A stretch of DNA of 64,000 nucleotides. It comes from Sphaerisporangium corydalis (GTDB lineage Bacteria > Actinomycetota > Actinomycetes > Streptosporangiales > Streptosporangiaceae). The stretch is from assembly GCF_025506355.1 (NCBI RefSeq), contig NZ_JANZYP010000001.1, positions 31,932 to 95,931 on the forward strand. The letters run 5' to 3'. The translations under genes and the position numbers were made by a program. Each line of letters begins with the position of its first letter. Position 1 is the stretch's first letter. This document shows positions 33,265 through 44,471 of this stretch, piece by piece. The notes beneath the pieces are model-generated. The model worked only from the letters and a program-made list of their open reading frames with translations. It searched no databases and was not told the origin of the DNA.

Positions 33265-33308
33265 ACGGTAGGGCGGGGCTCCAGAAACGGTAGGGCGGGG
33301 CTCCAGAA
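33265..33308 (+). repeat. Perfect tandem duplication of 22 bp
   Basis: Units at 33265-33286 and 33287-33308 are identical (ACGGTAGGGCGGGG then CTCCAGAA). A partial third start (GGAGCCCGGGC) follows. It lies between the merR terminator and the riboswitch. A recent slippage duplication is the simplest explanation. It may alter spacing of the gcvP promoter region. Confidence 0.85.
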
Positions 33309-33435
33309 GGAGCCCGGGCATACGCGGATGAACCGGGCAAAGCCGCAGGTCAGGGTAAGACCCGGCAAAACCGGAGGATAGGGGTAGCCCCTTACGTGGG
33401 GCGAGAAGGTACCATTGGCGCAAGGCTTATGACCC

Positions 33436-33675
33436 TGTGCGGGAGAGTCCAGGGCACGGGCCGGCGCCGCGCTCCACGTGGCGCCGGTGAGTGACCCCGG
33501 CGCCGAAGGAGCAACCTCCCCGGAATCTCTCAGGCCCACGTACCGCACGGGTGAGGCGACTCTGGAAAGTAGACGTGCCCGCCAGGCGTGTCTCACCGAC
33601 GGTGCAAATCCCCCGTACTGGGATGAAGCTCTCAGGTCGCGACGAGAAGGTCGCGCTGACAGAGGGGGAGACCCG
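33436..33675 (+). promoter_or_regulatory. Tandem glycine riboswitch
   Basis: Aptamer 1 (about 33436-33569) has GGGAGAGTCC, GCGCCGAAGGAGCAA, CCGGAATCTCTCAGGC and GACTCTGGAAAG. Aptamer 2 (about 33577-33675) has CACCGACGGTGCAAATCCCC, GAAGCTCTCAGGT and CTGACAGAGGGGGAG. These are the signature blocks of the tandem gcvT-type glycine riboswitch. It lies 43 nt before gcvP. CCCCCTTC (33701-33708) next to the ribosome site could pair with either GAGGGGG of aptamer 2 or the AGGAGGG site, so control may act on translation. The on-switch direction is known for the family. Confidence 0.92.
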
Positions 33676-33718
33676 GCATACGCGCGCGCCCAGTCTCTAC
33701 CCCCTTCAGGAGGGCCCC

Positions 33719-36577
<2,859 letters not shown>

Positions 36578-36682
36578 GCGACGACCCTCGGACGCCCGTC
36601 CGGATCGGCATAATATGTCGCGCGCGACGGCGCGCCCGCGTCGCGAGGCCCGGGAGTCCCCCTATGCGGAGAAGAGGTCTCG

Positions 36683-37642
36683 ATGGCGGCCCACGAGGTC
36701 AGGTCCGGGCGGCGCATCGAGGACGCGCGGCGGCTGGCCGAGAGCGGTGAGCTCGACGCGGCGGCCGAGATCTTCGCCGAGCTGGCGTCCGACGAGCGGG
36801 AGGCCGACCGGGCCCAGGCCGCCGTCGGCCTGGCCGTCGTGCTGGAGCAGAGCGGTGACGTGACCGGTGCCAGGGCCGCCGCCCGCGTCGCCCTGGCCAC
36901 CGGGCATCCGGAGTACGCCGCCCAGGCGGCCTGCCACCTCGCGCGCGGCTTCGAGCGCGACGACATGACCGATCAGGCCCGCGCGGCCTGGCAGGCCGTG
37001 ATCGGCGTCGGCACCCCCGCCTACCTGCCGGCCGCCCACCTGGCCTTGGCGCGCATCGCCGTCCAGCAGGGGGACGACCGGGAGGCCGAGGCGTCCCTGC
37101 GCGCCGCCCTGGCCACCCGCGACGGCGGCGCCGCCTCCCTGGCGGCGCAGCGCCTGGCGGAGTACCTGCTCGGCGAGGGCGAACCGGGGGAGGCCGCCGA
37201 CGTGCTGATCGAGGCGCTGGACATCCCCGACGTCACCGACGCCGGGCGGTTGCGCGTCCTGCTCGGCATCGCCCACCTGGACATGGCGTGCGGCCAGTTC
37301 GCCGCCGCCGTCGAGAGCGGCACCACCCCCGCCGAGGACGGCCCGCCCCCCGTCGAGCACGACGAGGACCCCTACGGCGACGCGGGCCAGGGGGACGCGG
37401 GCCACGGAGGCGCCGGCCAAGGAGACGTCGGCCAGGGAGGCCCCGGGGGCGGGGGCCTGGACGCCGGCGGCGCCGCCCTGGCCATCGAGCTGCTGGCCCG
37501 CGTCCTGCCCTTGCGCGGGCGCGACGACGACGCCGAGGCGGTGTGGGCCTACGGCCTCGACCACCCCGACCCGGACGTGGCCGACCAGGTCCGCCGCCGC
37601 CTCCACCGCGCCGGCCCCCCACCAGAGCCGACCCTCGGCTGA
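36683..37642 (+). CDS. TPR-like helical repeat protein with a pentapeptide-repeat linker
   Basis: The 319-aa soluble protein is built from helical repeats of TPR type: RRLAESGELDAAAEIFAEL, LAVVLEQSGDVTGARAAAR and LALARIAVQQGDDREAEASL. Between about 214 and 258 a disordered insert splits the last repeats. It includes five consecutive five-residue units (GDAGQ, GDAGH, GGAGQ, GDVGQ, GGPGG). TPR proteins bind partners; none is evident. The start ATG follows AGAAGAGG. A TAATAT -10-like box (36611-36616) lies in the spacer after gcvP. Confidence 0.8.
   Translation: MAAHEVRSGRRIEDARRLAESGELDAAAEIFAELASDEREADRAQAAVGLAVVLEQSGDVTGARAAARVALATGHPEYAAQAACHLARGFERDDMTDQARAAWQAVIGVGTPAYLPAAHLALARIAVQQGDDREAEASLRAALATRDGGAASLAAQRLAEYLLGEGEPGEAADVLIEALDIPDVTDAGRLRVLLGIAHLDMACGQFAAAVESGTTPAEDGPPPVEHDEDPYGDAGQGDAGHGGAGQGDVGQGGPGGGGLDAGGAALAIELLARVLPLRGRDDDAEAVWAYGLDHPDPDVADQVRRRLHRAGPPPEPTLG
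37376..37450 (+). repeat. In-frame 15-nt tandem repeat, five units
   Basis: Five 15-nt units encode GDAGQ-like pentapeptides within the TPR protein. The units differ at a few bases, so expansion was not very recent. Glycine-rich repeats like this are usually flexible linkers. Confidence 0.8.
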
Positions 37643-37674
37643 CGACGTCGGCCCCCGCCCCCGCGCCGGGCGGT

Positions 37675-39963
37675 CTAGGCGAGGCCGACGGTGACCGTGT
37701 TCGAGGCGCCGCCGCGGTCCGACAGGCGGGCGAAGGTCAGTGACAGGCGTGAGCCGGTCGTGGCGCCCGTCAGGCGGGGGTGCCCCCGGAGCACCGCGGC
37801 CACCGGCCGGTCCCAGGTCACGGTCAGGTCGGCGAGGTCGCGCCGGGGGTCGGACACCGACACCGTGGCCGTGCCGTCGCCGTGCTCCCTGACCAGGACC
37901 GCGCACGGCGCCGAGGCGCCCAGGCCGCCGGCGGCGCCGGCCTGCCAGAAGTTGACGGCGGTGAGGCCGAGGGAGGGGACCTGAACGCCCTGCGCGCGGG
38001 CGGTGTTGGCGGTCACGCGCGCCCAGCCGGGCTCGGCCGCGCGGGCCCGCGTCGCGGCCAGGGTCGCGCCCGGCAGCAGCAGGTAGACGTACCCGGCCGC
38101 GACGGGGTCGGTGCCGTGGTCGAGCCACAGGGTCACGTAGCCGCGCGTCACCGGGGGCGCCCCGCCGGTGCGCTCCCCGCGCGCGGTGCGCAGGCTCGGG
38201 CGGCCGGGCAGGACGTAGCCGCCGTGCCCGGGGAGGTGCGCCCACCCCGCCGCCCGGTCGACGGTGAGCCGCGCGCCGGCCCTGCGGTTGTCCACGATGG
38301 TCTCGACCGGCACGCCGTCCCCGCCGGTGATCCCGGCGCCCAGGCAGACCACCGCGTCGTCCAGGAAGAACCAGGACTTGAAGGCCTCCATCGTGCTCTC
38401 GAAGCCGTACAGGTGCTGGCCCGCCGCCCCGTACACGCCGTCGGTGACGCCGCCCGCCCAGCGGGCCGGCGGGCAGGTGCCGCCCCACGCGGGGCCCGCG
38501 CCGTCGGCCAGGCGCCGGGTGGAGACCGTGGTGCCCGGCAGGCGGTAGGGGTCGACGGTCGGCCAGAAGGAGTCGGAGTACTGGTCGCCGTGGCCCCCGG
38601 CCCACCAGTAGAGCATGCCCGACCCGGTGTGCCAGCCGCGCGGGTTCTCGCCGTTGCCGTGCTCGTAGTGGCAGATCCGGCTGGACGCCATGCTGAGCGC
38701 CGCGCACCAGCCCGGCCGGCGGTGGACGGCGCGGGCGCTCATCGCCGTCATCCGGTGCCCGGCGGGCTCGGCCGCCGCGGGGACCGCGTCGTCGGCCAGG
38801 ATCGCGGCGAGCCGGGCGTGGAACGCCAGGTCGGTACGCCCGGCCTCCGCCGCCATGGGCCGGGTGGTGTTCCGCGCCGCCCACCCCTTGACCATGGCCT
38901 GCCAGCGGGCCCGCTCGGGGGCGGAGGCGCTGTCGCCGAGCAGCAGGACCGCGGCGGCGATCTCCCGTCCCCGCCGGTGGTCGCCGTACGGCTCCCGGGT
39001 GACCGCCCGGCCGCGGACCAGGTCCATGCAGGCTCCGTCGTGGACGAACGGGGCGAACGACCGCTCCACCATGTCGAAGATCCGCTGGTCGGTGACCTGC
39101 CACGGCGAGCCGCGCAGCACCGCGAACAGCGTCGCCAGCCCGGTCAGCAGTACCGCCCCGTACCCGCCCTGGTAGGGGACGGTCGAGTGCTGGAGGTAGG
39201 AGCCGTCCCGGTAGAACCCGTCACCCTCCGACACGCAGGGGAACACCGGCGCCAGCGCCGAGACGGCCCGCGCGGCCCCCTCCGGGTCCGACGCCAGCAT
39301 GGCGCGCAGCAGCCGCACCACGCACAGGTCCACGCGGTTGGCGCCGGTACTGGTGCCGCCGTAGTCGTCCAGCCGGCATTCGGGGACGAAGTGGTCCACG
39401 GCCTCCAGCAGCGCCGCGTTCCGCGTGCCGCCCAGGTGCGGGCCGATCAGCACGGCCGCGTCCAGGAGCGCCTTGGGGACGCCGATCTGCCAGGGCCACC
39501 AGTTGCCGGTCTGCTCGGCGCCCGCCGCGTACACCCGCCGCCGGTAGTGGTCCAGGCCGGCGGCGACGGCCAAGGCCAGCCCCGCGTCCCCGGTCAGGCC
39601 GGTGCCCGGCAGCACGTACGCGCGGGCCATGTCCCGCAGCCGCGCCGGGGTCCGCTCGAACGAGGGGAACGCCAGGCCCGGCCACAGCGAGCCGGCGGCC
39701 GGCGCCATGGTGTCGCGGAGCCCGGCCGCCGCCGCGCCCAGCTCCGCGAGCCGGGTGCGGTACGGCTCGGCCGACGCGTCGAACCCCGCCCCGGCCGTCA
39801 CCTCCCGCCAGCGGCGGCGCAGCGGCACGAAGGAGTCGTCGGGCGCGTGCGCGGCCCGCGCCGGGAACAGCCCGCCGAGCGCCCCGGCCGCCGCCAGGGC
39901 GCCGAACCGCAGGAACGACCGCCTCGGTGAGCCACCCACACCCGAATCATCCCGCGAAACCAC
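37675..39963 (-). CDS. Secreted polysaccharide lyase family 8 (hyaluronate/xanthan lyase type)
   Basis: The 762-aa protein has a twin-arginine signal (SPRRSFLRFGALAAAGALGG, then ARAAHA) for Tat export. The alpha/alpha toroid follows with the catalytic Asn region NWWPWQIGVPKALLD, His region YLQHSTVPYQGGYG with the nearby Tyr, then the beta-sandwich domains (NPRGWHTGSGMLYWWAGG and later). PL8 enzymes cleave hyaluronan, chondroitin or xanthan by beta-elimination. Start choice is uncertain: GTG at 39963 gives an N terminus of ordinary length, GTG at 39939 also keeps the Tat motif. The gene is alone, so the substrate is not suggested by context. Confidence 0.87.
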   Translation of the reverse strand: MVSRDDSGVGGSPRRSFLRFGALAAAGALGGLFPARAAHAPDDSFVPLRRRWREVTAGAGFDASAEPYRTRLAELGAAAAGLRDTMAPAAGSLWPGLAFPSFERTPARLRDMARAYVLPGTGLTGDAGLALAVAAGLDHYRRRVYAAGAEQTGNWWPWQIGVPKALLDAAVLIGPHLGGTRNAALLEAVDHFVPECRLDDYGGTSTGANRVDLCVVRLLRAMLASDPEGAARAVSALAPVFPCVSEGDGFYRDGSYLQHSTVPYQGGYGAVLLTGLATLFAVLRGSPWQVTDQRIFDMVERSFAPFVHDGACMDLVRGRAVTREPYGDHRRGREIAAAVLLLGDSASAPERARWQAMVKGWAARNTTRPMAAEAGRTDLAFHARLAAILADDAVPAAAEPAGHRMTAMSARAVHRRPGWCAALSMASSRICHYEHGNGENPRGWHTGSGMLYWWAGGHGDQYSDSFWPTVDPYRLPGTTVSTRRLADGAGPAWGGTCPPARWAGGVTDGVYGAAGQHLYGFESTMEAFKSWFFLDDAVVCLGAGITGGDGVPVETIVDNRRAGARLTVDRAAGWAHLPGHGGYVLPGRPSLRTARGERTGGAPPVTRGYVTLWLDHGTDPVAAGYVYLLLPGATLAATRARAAEPGWARVTANTARAQGVQVPSLGLTAVNFWQAGAAGGLGASAPCAVLVREHGDGTATVSVSDPRRDLADLTVTWDRPVAAVLRGHPRLTGATTGSRLSLTFARLSDRGGASNTVTVGLA

Positions 39964-40269
39964 CCACCCGGCCCCCGGCGACCGTGGAGGACCTGCCGGC
40001 GGCTCCCGGGAACGCCGACCCGGCCGCCTGTCCGGGACGACGTCCGCACGCCAGGTCGCCTCCACGACATCGCCGGGCCGGGTCTCCTCGCGCTCAGGGC
40101 GGGACGGGCACGTCCGGCCGGGCGGGGTTGCCTTGACGTGGGTGGCAACGTTCTAGCGTGGCGGCGGCGCGGGGGAGCCGGGGTCCCGCGCCGGCGCGTG
40201 GCGGGCCCGCGACGCGGCCACGTACCGGTGCCCGGGCGGTCGCCGCGCCGTCCGGCTGGAGGACCGACG

Positions 40270-41124
40270 ATGAAGTTCGCGATCAGCTACAACACCGCCC
40301 ACTACGGCACCGACCCGGACAGGCTCATCGCCTACGCCCGGCATGCCGAGGACTGCGGCTTCGAGGCGCTCTACCTGCCCGAGCACATCGCCCTGTACCC
40401 CGGCGCGAGCCTCGGGTCCTTCGAGATCCCGCCCTCGCTGCCCTACGCCGACCCGCTCGACTGCCTGGGCCTCGCCGCCGCCGCCACCCGGCGGATCCTG
40501 CTCGGCACGGGCGTGCTGTTGCTGCCGTACCACCACCCGGTGGTGCTCGCCAAGCGGCTGGCGACCATCGACGTGCTGTCCGGGGGGCGGATGCGGCTGC
40601 TGACCGTGGGTCTGGGCAGCCTGCCGGGGGAGGCGCGGGCGATGGGCGTCGACTTCGCCACCCGGGGCCGCCGCGCGGATGAGGCGATCGACGTGATGCG
40701 GCTGCTCTGGGCGGGCGGCGAGGAGGGCGTCGGCTTCGCGGGGGAGTTCTTCTCCTTCGAGGCCCTGTGCAGCTTCCCCAAGCCCCTCGGGGTCGCCCAC
40801 CTGCCGATCCACGTCGGCGGGTCGAGCCGGGCCGCCGCCCGCCGGGCCGGGCGACGCGGCGACGGGTACTTCCCCGGCGGCATGCTCACCCCGGCCGAAC
40901 GGGCGGCTCAGCTCGACCTCGCCCGCGCGTCCGCCACCGAGGCCGGCCGCGACCCCGGGGCGCTGGAGTACACCCGCTGGGGATCACTGGACATGACCCC
41001 CGGACAGGTCGAGGACCTGGCCGCCCAGGGCGTGACCCGCCTCGTCCTCGGCGGACCTCCCACCCCCGACCCCTCCCACCACCACGACGCCCTGTCGACC
41101 TTCGCCACCCGCTTCGCCCTCTGA
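40270..41124 (+). CDS. LLM-class F420-dependent oxidoreductase
   Basis: The 284-aa protein has the bacterial luciferase-like TIM barrel: MKFAISYNTAHYGTDP, EDCGFEALYLPEHI, RRILLGTGVLLLPYHHPVVLAKRLATIDVLS split by short loops, and IHVGGSSRAAARRAGRRGDG. This subgroup in Actinobacteria usually uses F420 as cofactor, with the TGV/HP motifs at the cofactor site. Substrate unknown. The ATG is preceded by GGAGG at 7 nt. It is transcribed alone, convergent with a MerR gene. Confidence 0.87.
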   Translation: MKFAISYNTAHYGTDPDRLIAYARHAEDCGFEALYLPEHIALYPGASLGSFEIPPSLPYADPLDCLGLAAAATRRILLGTGVLLLPYHHPVVLAKRLATIDVLSGGRMRLLTVGLGSLPGEARAMGVDFATRGRRADEAIDVMRLLWAGGEEGVGFAGEFFSFEALCSFPKPLGVAHLPIHVGGSSRAAARRAGRRGDGYFPGGMLTPAERAAQLDLARASATEAGRDPGALEYTRWGSLDMTPGQVEDLAAQGVTRLVLGGPPTPDPSHHHDALSTFATRFAL

Positions 41125-41133
41125 GGGGCGAGG

Positions 41134-41574
41134 TCAGTGCGAATGCATTTTCTCGTGGGCCTGTTCGAGGGTGGATCCGGCGAGGACGGCGGCGACGCTG
41201 CCGGTGAAGTTGGCGCACGCGAGGATGTCCTCGTGCGGGCAGGCCAGGCCGTGGGCGATGGCGGTGCGTGCCGCCTGGGTCTGGGCGATGCGCCGGTCGA
41301 GTTCGGTGAGCTTGCGCCGGTACAGCTCGCGCCAGTCGTCGTCGCCGGCCAGCAGGCGGGAGGTGACGAACACCTTGACCTCCCGCAGCGTGAAACCGGC
41401 GTCGCGCAGCAGCAGCACCACGCCGACCGTCTCGATCGCCGAGGGCGGGTAGCGCCGCTGTCCTGAGACCCGGGCGGGCGCCGGCAGCAGGCCGAGTTCC
41501 TCCCAGTAGCGCAGGGCGGAGGTGGCGACACCGGTGCGGCTCGCCAGTTCGCCGATCGTCAGCTGTTCGTCCAT
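41134..41574 (-). CDS. MerR-family regulator with C-x7-C C-terminal motif
   Basis: The 146-aa protein has a MerR DNA-binding domain (LTIGELASRTGVATSALRYWEE, RRYPPSAIETVGVVLLLRDAGFTLREVK), a dimerisation helix and a C-terminal loop CPHEDILAC. The C-x7-C spacing equals that of the metal loop in CueR, so metal or thiol sensing is possible. Sequence around it is otherwise unlike CueR. The ATG at 41574 lies 3 nt from a perfect palindrome that overlaps a TACGCT -10-like box. The nearest genes give no metal clue. Confidence 0.83.
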   Translation of the reverse strand: MDEQLTIGELASRTGVATSALRYWEELGLLPAPARVSGQRRYPPSAIETVGVVLLLRDAGFTLREVKVFVTSRLLAGDDDWRELYRRKLTELDRRIAQTQAARTAIAHGLACPHEDILACANFTGSVAAVLAGSTLEQAHEKMHSH

Positions 41575-41577
41575 TGA

Positions 41578-41595
41578 CTTCAAGCGTACTTGAAG
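41578..41595. promoter_or_regulatory. Palindromic operator CTTCAAG-N4-CTTGAAG of the MerR gene
   Basis: Perfect 7-4-7 dyad immediately before the merR ATG. On the minus strand TACGCT, a -10-like hexamer, occupies its centre, 8 nt before the ATG. A self-bound regulator would block or distort this promoter, so autoregulation is likely. Confidence 0.7.
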
Positions 41596-41726
41596 CCGTT
41601 GACTGGCGATCATGCGGCTGACAGGCACGACCCTCAAGCAACGCGTGATCAGGAAACTGGTGGGCCAGGCGCACCGCCCCCGGGGTGTCACCCGGCGGGC
41701 ACGCTGTCATGACCGGCGGGGAGGGG

Positions 41727-42110
41727 TCAGCGGCGGCGGCGGCCGAAGGCGGCGGCGACGTTGACCAGGATGATGCCGGTCCAGGCGAGGAACAGCCCGG
41801 CCGGGCCCGCCTGGGTGGCGGCGATCGCCGTCAGCGGGATGCCGATGCCCAGCGACCCGAGCGCGATCGGGATGGTGCCGTCCACCTGCTTGGCGGCCTT
41901 GCCCTGGCCCTGGTGCTGCCCGGTGAAGGGCGCGCCCTGGTGCCCGTAGCCGTTCTGGGCCGCCACTTCTGAACGCACCCGCGTGTCGATCGCGGCGTCG
42001 ATCTTCTCGATGAAGGACTCGATCAGCGCGTGCTCGTAGTCGGGGCCGAGCTCGCGCCGGGCCTCGACGGTCGCGCGCAGCTCATCACGGGGGAGGGTGT
42101 TATCCGGCAC
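41727..42110 (-). CDS. Small membrane protein with two C-terminal helices
   Basis: The 127-aa protein has a charged helical N half (LRATVEARRELGPDYEHALIESF, split by short turns, then IEKIDAAIDTRVRSEV), a Gln/Gly linker and two hydrophobic helices (TIPIALGSLGIGIPLTAIAA and AGLFLAWTGIILVNVAAAF). It ends GRRRR. Similar unassigned membrane proteins are common in Streptomyces relatives. The GTG start touches GGGAGG with no spacer, so a leaderless or alternative start is possible. Function unknown. Confidence 0.72.
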   Translation of the reverse strand: MPDNTLPRDELRATVEARRELGPDYEHALIESFIEKIDAAIDTRVRSEVAAQNGYGHQGAPFTGQHQGQGKAAKQVDGTIPIALGSLGIGIPLTAIAATQAGPAGLFLAWTGIILVNVAAAFGRRRR

Positions 42111-42190
42111 CCTCCCAATGTGGCACGGCGCGCGGGCGCTCACATCCCCCGGGAGTAGGAGACGCGTCGTCCGCCGGTACGGTGTTCGGC

Positions 42191-42784
42191 ATGCGGATCG
42201 TGACGGCGCGCGGGCCGGCGATCGTGGAGGTCGACCAGGCGGCCGACCCACGGTTCCTGCTCGTGCTGACCCACGGATCGGCGGGGGGAGTGGAGGCGCC
42301 CGACCTGCTGGCGGTCCGCGACGCGGTGATCGCGATCGGCGGGACGGTCGCGCGGGTCATGCAGCCGTTCCGGGTCGCCGGCGGGCGCGCGCCGGGGCCG
42401 CCGGCCGGGCAGGACGAGGCGTGGACCACGCTGGTGGCCAAGATCCGGAAACGGTATCCCGGCCTGGCCCTGGTGCAGGGCGGCCGGAGCAACGGGGCAC
42501 GGGTGACCTGCCGGACGGCGCGCGCGGTGGGGGCCGAGGCGGTGGTGGCGCTGGCGTTCCCCCTGCACCCGCCCGGGAGGCCGGAGCGCTCGCGCGCTGC
42601 TGAGCTGCGCGAGGCGGGTGTCGACGTGCTGGTGGTCAGCGGTGGTCGCGACCGCTTCGGGGTGCCCGAAGCGGCGGACTCGGCCCGCCTGGTAGTGCTC
42701 CCCGCTGAGGGTCATGACCTCAGCAAAAACCCCGCCCAGGTGGGCGAGGTGGTGGCCAACTGGCTCTGCCCCCGGTTCCGCTGA
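42191..42784 (+). CDS. Alpha/beta hydrolase (KANL3/Tex30-like family)
   Basis: The 197-aa protein has an alpha/beta hydrolase core. LLVLTHGSAGGVEAP is the oxyanion segment, GGRSNGARVTCRTA the nucleophile elbow (Ser in GRSNG), VLVVSGGRDRFG carries the Asp and LPAEGHDLSKNP carries the His. The short, cap-less form matches the dienelactone-hydrolase-like KANL3/Tex30 group. A GTG 9 nt upstream is an alternative start. It is divergent from a small membrane protein. Substrate unknown. Confidence 0.82.
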   Translation: MRIVTARGPAIVEVDQAADPRFLLVLTHGSAGGVEAPDLLAVRDAVIAIGGTVARVMQPFRVAGGRAPGPPAGQDEAWTTLVAKIRKRYPGLALVQGGRSNGARVTCRTARAVGAEAVVALAFPLHPPGRPERSRAAELREAGVDVLVVSGGRDRFGVPEAADSARLVVLPAEGHDLSKNPAQVGEVVANWLCPRFR

Positions 42785-42786
42785 TC

Positions 42787-42987
42787 TCAGGCCGCGCTGA
42801 CGGCCAGGTCGGTGGGTCGGTGCGGCGCGATCACCGCGCCGTTGGGCAGGAGCTCCCCGGTGTCCTCGAAAAGCACGATGCCGTTGCACAACAGGCTCCA
42901 CCCCTGCTCAGGGTGGGCCGCTATCGTGCGGGCGGCTTCGCGGTCCGGCGCGGAAGTGCTCGGACAGGACGGCTCATGCGGGCACAT
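42787..42987 (-). CDS. DUF5999 family small protein
   Basis: The 66-aa protein begins MCPHEPSCPSTSAPDREAAR and continues GWSLLCNGIVLFEDTGELL, a close match to the DUF5999 proteins widespread in streptomycetes. Three Cys (two in the N-terminal CPHEPSC) may bind metal. GGAGG lies 7 nt before the ATG. Function unknown; often encoded near regulators. Confidence 0.85.
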   Translation of the reverse strand: MCPHEPSCPSTSAPDREAARTIAAHPEQGWSLLCNGIVLFEDTGELLPNGAVIAPHRPTDLAVSAA

Positions 42988-43314
42988 CGGCGTGCCTCCG
43001 GTTTTCTCTCTCGGTCTGGTGCTCGGCCGGGAGACACCGGTGCCGGCGGCACTGCCCGGCCGATTCCCCCACTCCCCGTCGGACGGGGACGAGCGCTGTG
43101 TGAATGACGTGTGCGCTACCGCACACCTACAAGAGTAAGTGTGCTGCGGGTCACACGCGGGCGACATAGCCCGTTAGGACGATTTCGATCCTTCGAACAG
43201 GGGGTCCGAGGGGGGCCCAAAGGGCTGGTTCAGTGGTGTGACCTGCGACACAAGCGTGTCTCACCGAAGATAACGGTCCAAGCACGACTCGCCGCCGAAC
43301 TGATAAACGATAGG
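42988..43314. other. 327-bp spacer with dyads, no gene
   Basis: This stretch between DUF5999 and a tetR gene contains a perfect GTGTGCG-N4-CGCACAC dyad (43109-43126) and GACAC-N4-GTGTC (43247-43260). GTCACAC-like repeats lie near both. No ORF in it has a ribosome site. It probably holds the DUF5999 promoter and its control sites. Confidence 0.55.
43109..43126. promoter_or_regulatory. Dyad GTGTGCG-N4-CGCACAC upstream of DUF5999
   Basis: Perfect 7-4-7 inverted repeat about 120 nt upstream of the DUF5999 start. Candidate operator; cognate regulator not known. Confidence 0.5.
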
Positions 43315-43908
43315 TTACGTACGCGCAATGCCCCTGAGCAGGGCGTCCAGGCCGCGCTCGAAAGCGGCCACGGCCTCCTCGTCCGGCTCCGGGCCCGGGG
43401 CCGCCGCGCCCGCCCCCGTGTCGCCATCCCCTATCGCCGCCCAGCCCGACCGCTGGATCTCCACCGCGACGCTGCCCATCACGTACGCGCGCAGCGTCCG
43501 CACCGCCTCGGCCGCGTCGCCGAGCCCCGAGGCCGACAGCTGCTCGGCCTGTTCCCGGATCGCCGCCAGCGCGGTGCCCTGCGGCGGTTTGGTGAGGGCC
43601 AGCGCGAGCACCCCGGGGTGCGCCAGCAGCGCGGCCCGCCCCGCCCGCGCCCAGGCGCGGGCCAGCTCGGCCCAGTCGCCGGTCGAGGGCCGCTCGACGG
43701 TGACCGTGGTGACGTGCTCGGCGAGCGCGTCCATGAGGGCCTCCTTGCCGCGCGGCAGGTGGTGGTAGATCGCCATCGCCTCCACCTGCAGGGCGTCGCC
43801 CAGCCGCCGCATGGTCAGGCGCCGCAGCCCCTGGCCGTCGGCGATGTGCAGTGCGGCGTCGATGATGCGCTCGCGGGACAGGGGGACGGGAGGTCGCTTC
43901 GCCGGCAT
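43315..43908 (-). CDS. TetR-family regulator (TetR_C-type)
   Basis: The 197-aa protein opens MPAKRPPVPLSRERIIDAA and has a TetR helix-turn-helix with LRRLTMRRLGDALQVEAMAI then YHHLPRGKEALMDAL. The C-terminal domain resembles TetR_C drug-binding regulators. The ATG has no strong ribosome site. CTTTACAAAG lies about 30 nt upstream as a possible operator. No efflux gene is adjacent; the divergent neighbour is a small coiled-coil protein. Confidence 0.84.
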   Translation of the reverse strand: MPAKRPPVPLSRERIIDAALHIADGQGLRRLTMRRLGDALQVEAMAIYHHLPRGKEALMDALAEHVTTVTVERPSTGDWAELARAWARAGRAALLAHPGVLALALTKPPQGTALAAIREQAEQLSASGLGDAAEAVRTLRAYVMGSVAVEIQRSGWAAIGDGDTGAGAAAPGPEPDEEAVAAFERGLDALLRGIART

Positions 43909-44047
43909 AGAAGCATGATCCAGACGATGGATTACTTTGTAAAGGGCGCCACGCCGTACCGGCGGCCCCACCTGCCCCCGGGGCGCGTACGCTATGGGCG
44001 TGCGACCTCCGCCGGACCATCGGCGGCGCGGCGAGAAGGGGCGGCAG

Positions 44048-44446
44048 ATGGCGTTTTTCCGACCGGGCGTGAGCCGGGAGGCGGAGGTCAGGCACCACGC
44101 CGACCAGGAGGTCGGCAGGAGCTTCGAGGAGCTGCTCGGCCGGGCGCGCGAAGCGGAGCGCGAGCTGCGCCGCCTCCAGGCCGCCCGCTCCGGCGCCGCG
44201 GAGCTGCGGGCCGCGGGGCTCGCCTTCGACCGGGCGCTCACCGAGGCCCTGCGCTCCGCCGAGGCGGCCCGGCGCGCGGTCTTCGGCGTCAAGGCCTACG
44301 ACGACCGCATCCGGCGCCGCAAGGGCGTCGCCACCCCCGACGGCGCGCGGTGGACCGCCGAGGTCGACCGGCTCCGCACGCTGCGCGAGGAGAACCGGCT
44401 GACCGGCATCCCCCGCGTGCCGCGCCCCTTCGCCCCCGCCCGCTGA
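44048..44446 (+). CDS. Small coiled-coil protein, unknown function
   Basis: The 132-aa protein starts MAFFRPGVSREAEVRHHADQ and is dominated by charged helices (EELLGRAREAERELRRLQAA, LTEALRSAEAARRAVFG). It ends in a Pro-rich tail. It has no signal or membrane segment. The ATG at 44048 was chosen for the GAAGGGGCGG preceding it; an earlier ATG at 43994 is possible. I do not recognise a family. Confidence 0.68.
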   Translation: MAFFRPGVSREAEVRHHADQEVGRSFEELLGRAREAERELRRLQAARSGAAELRAAGLAFDRALTEALRSAEAARRAVFGVKAYDDRIRRRKGVATPDGARWTAEVDRLRTLREENRLTGIPRVPRPFAPAR

Positions 44447-44471
44447 GGAGGGGGACGGCGGGGCGGGCGGG

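Noticed and set aside
33265-33308. CRISPR-like repeat
   Set aside because: Two adjacent identical units without spacers and no cas genes; it is a simple tandem duplication.
33491-33718. N-terminal extension of gcvP through the riboswitch
   Set aside because: The region matches glycine aptamer RNA, and the ATG at 33719 has an ideal ribosome site and the normal GcvP N terminus.
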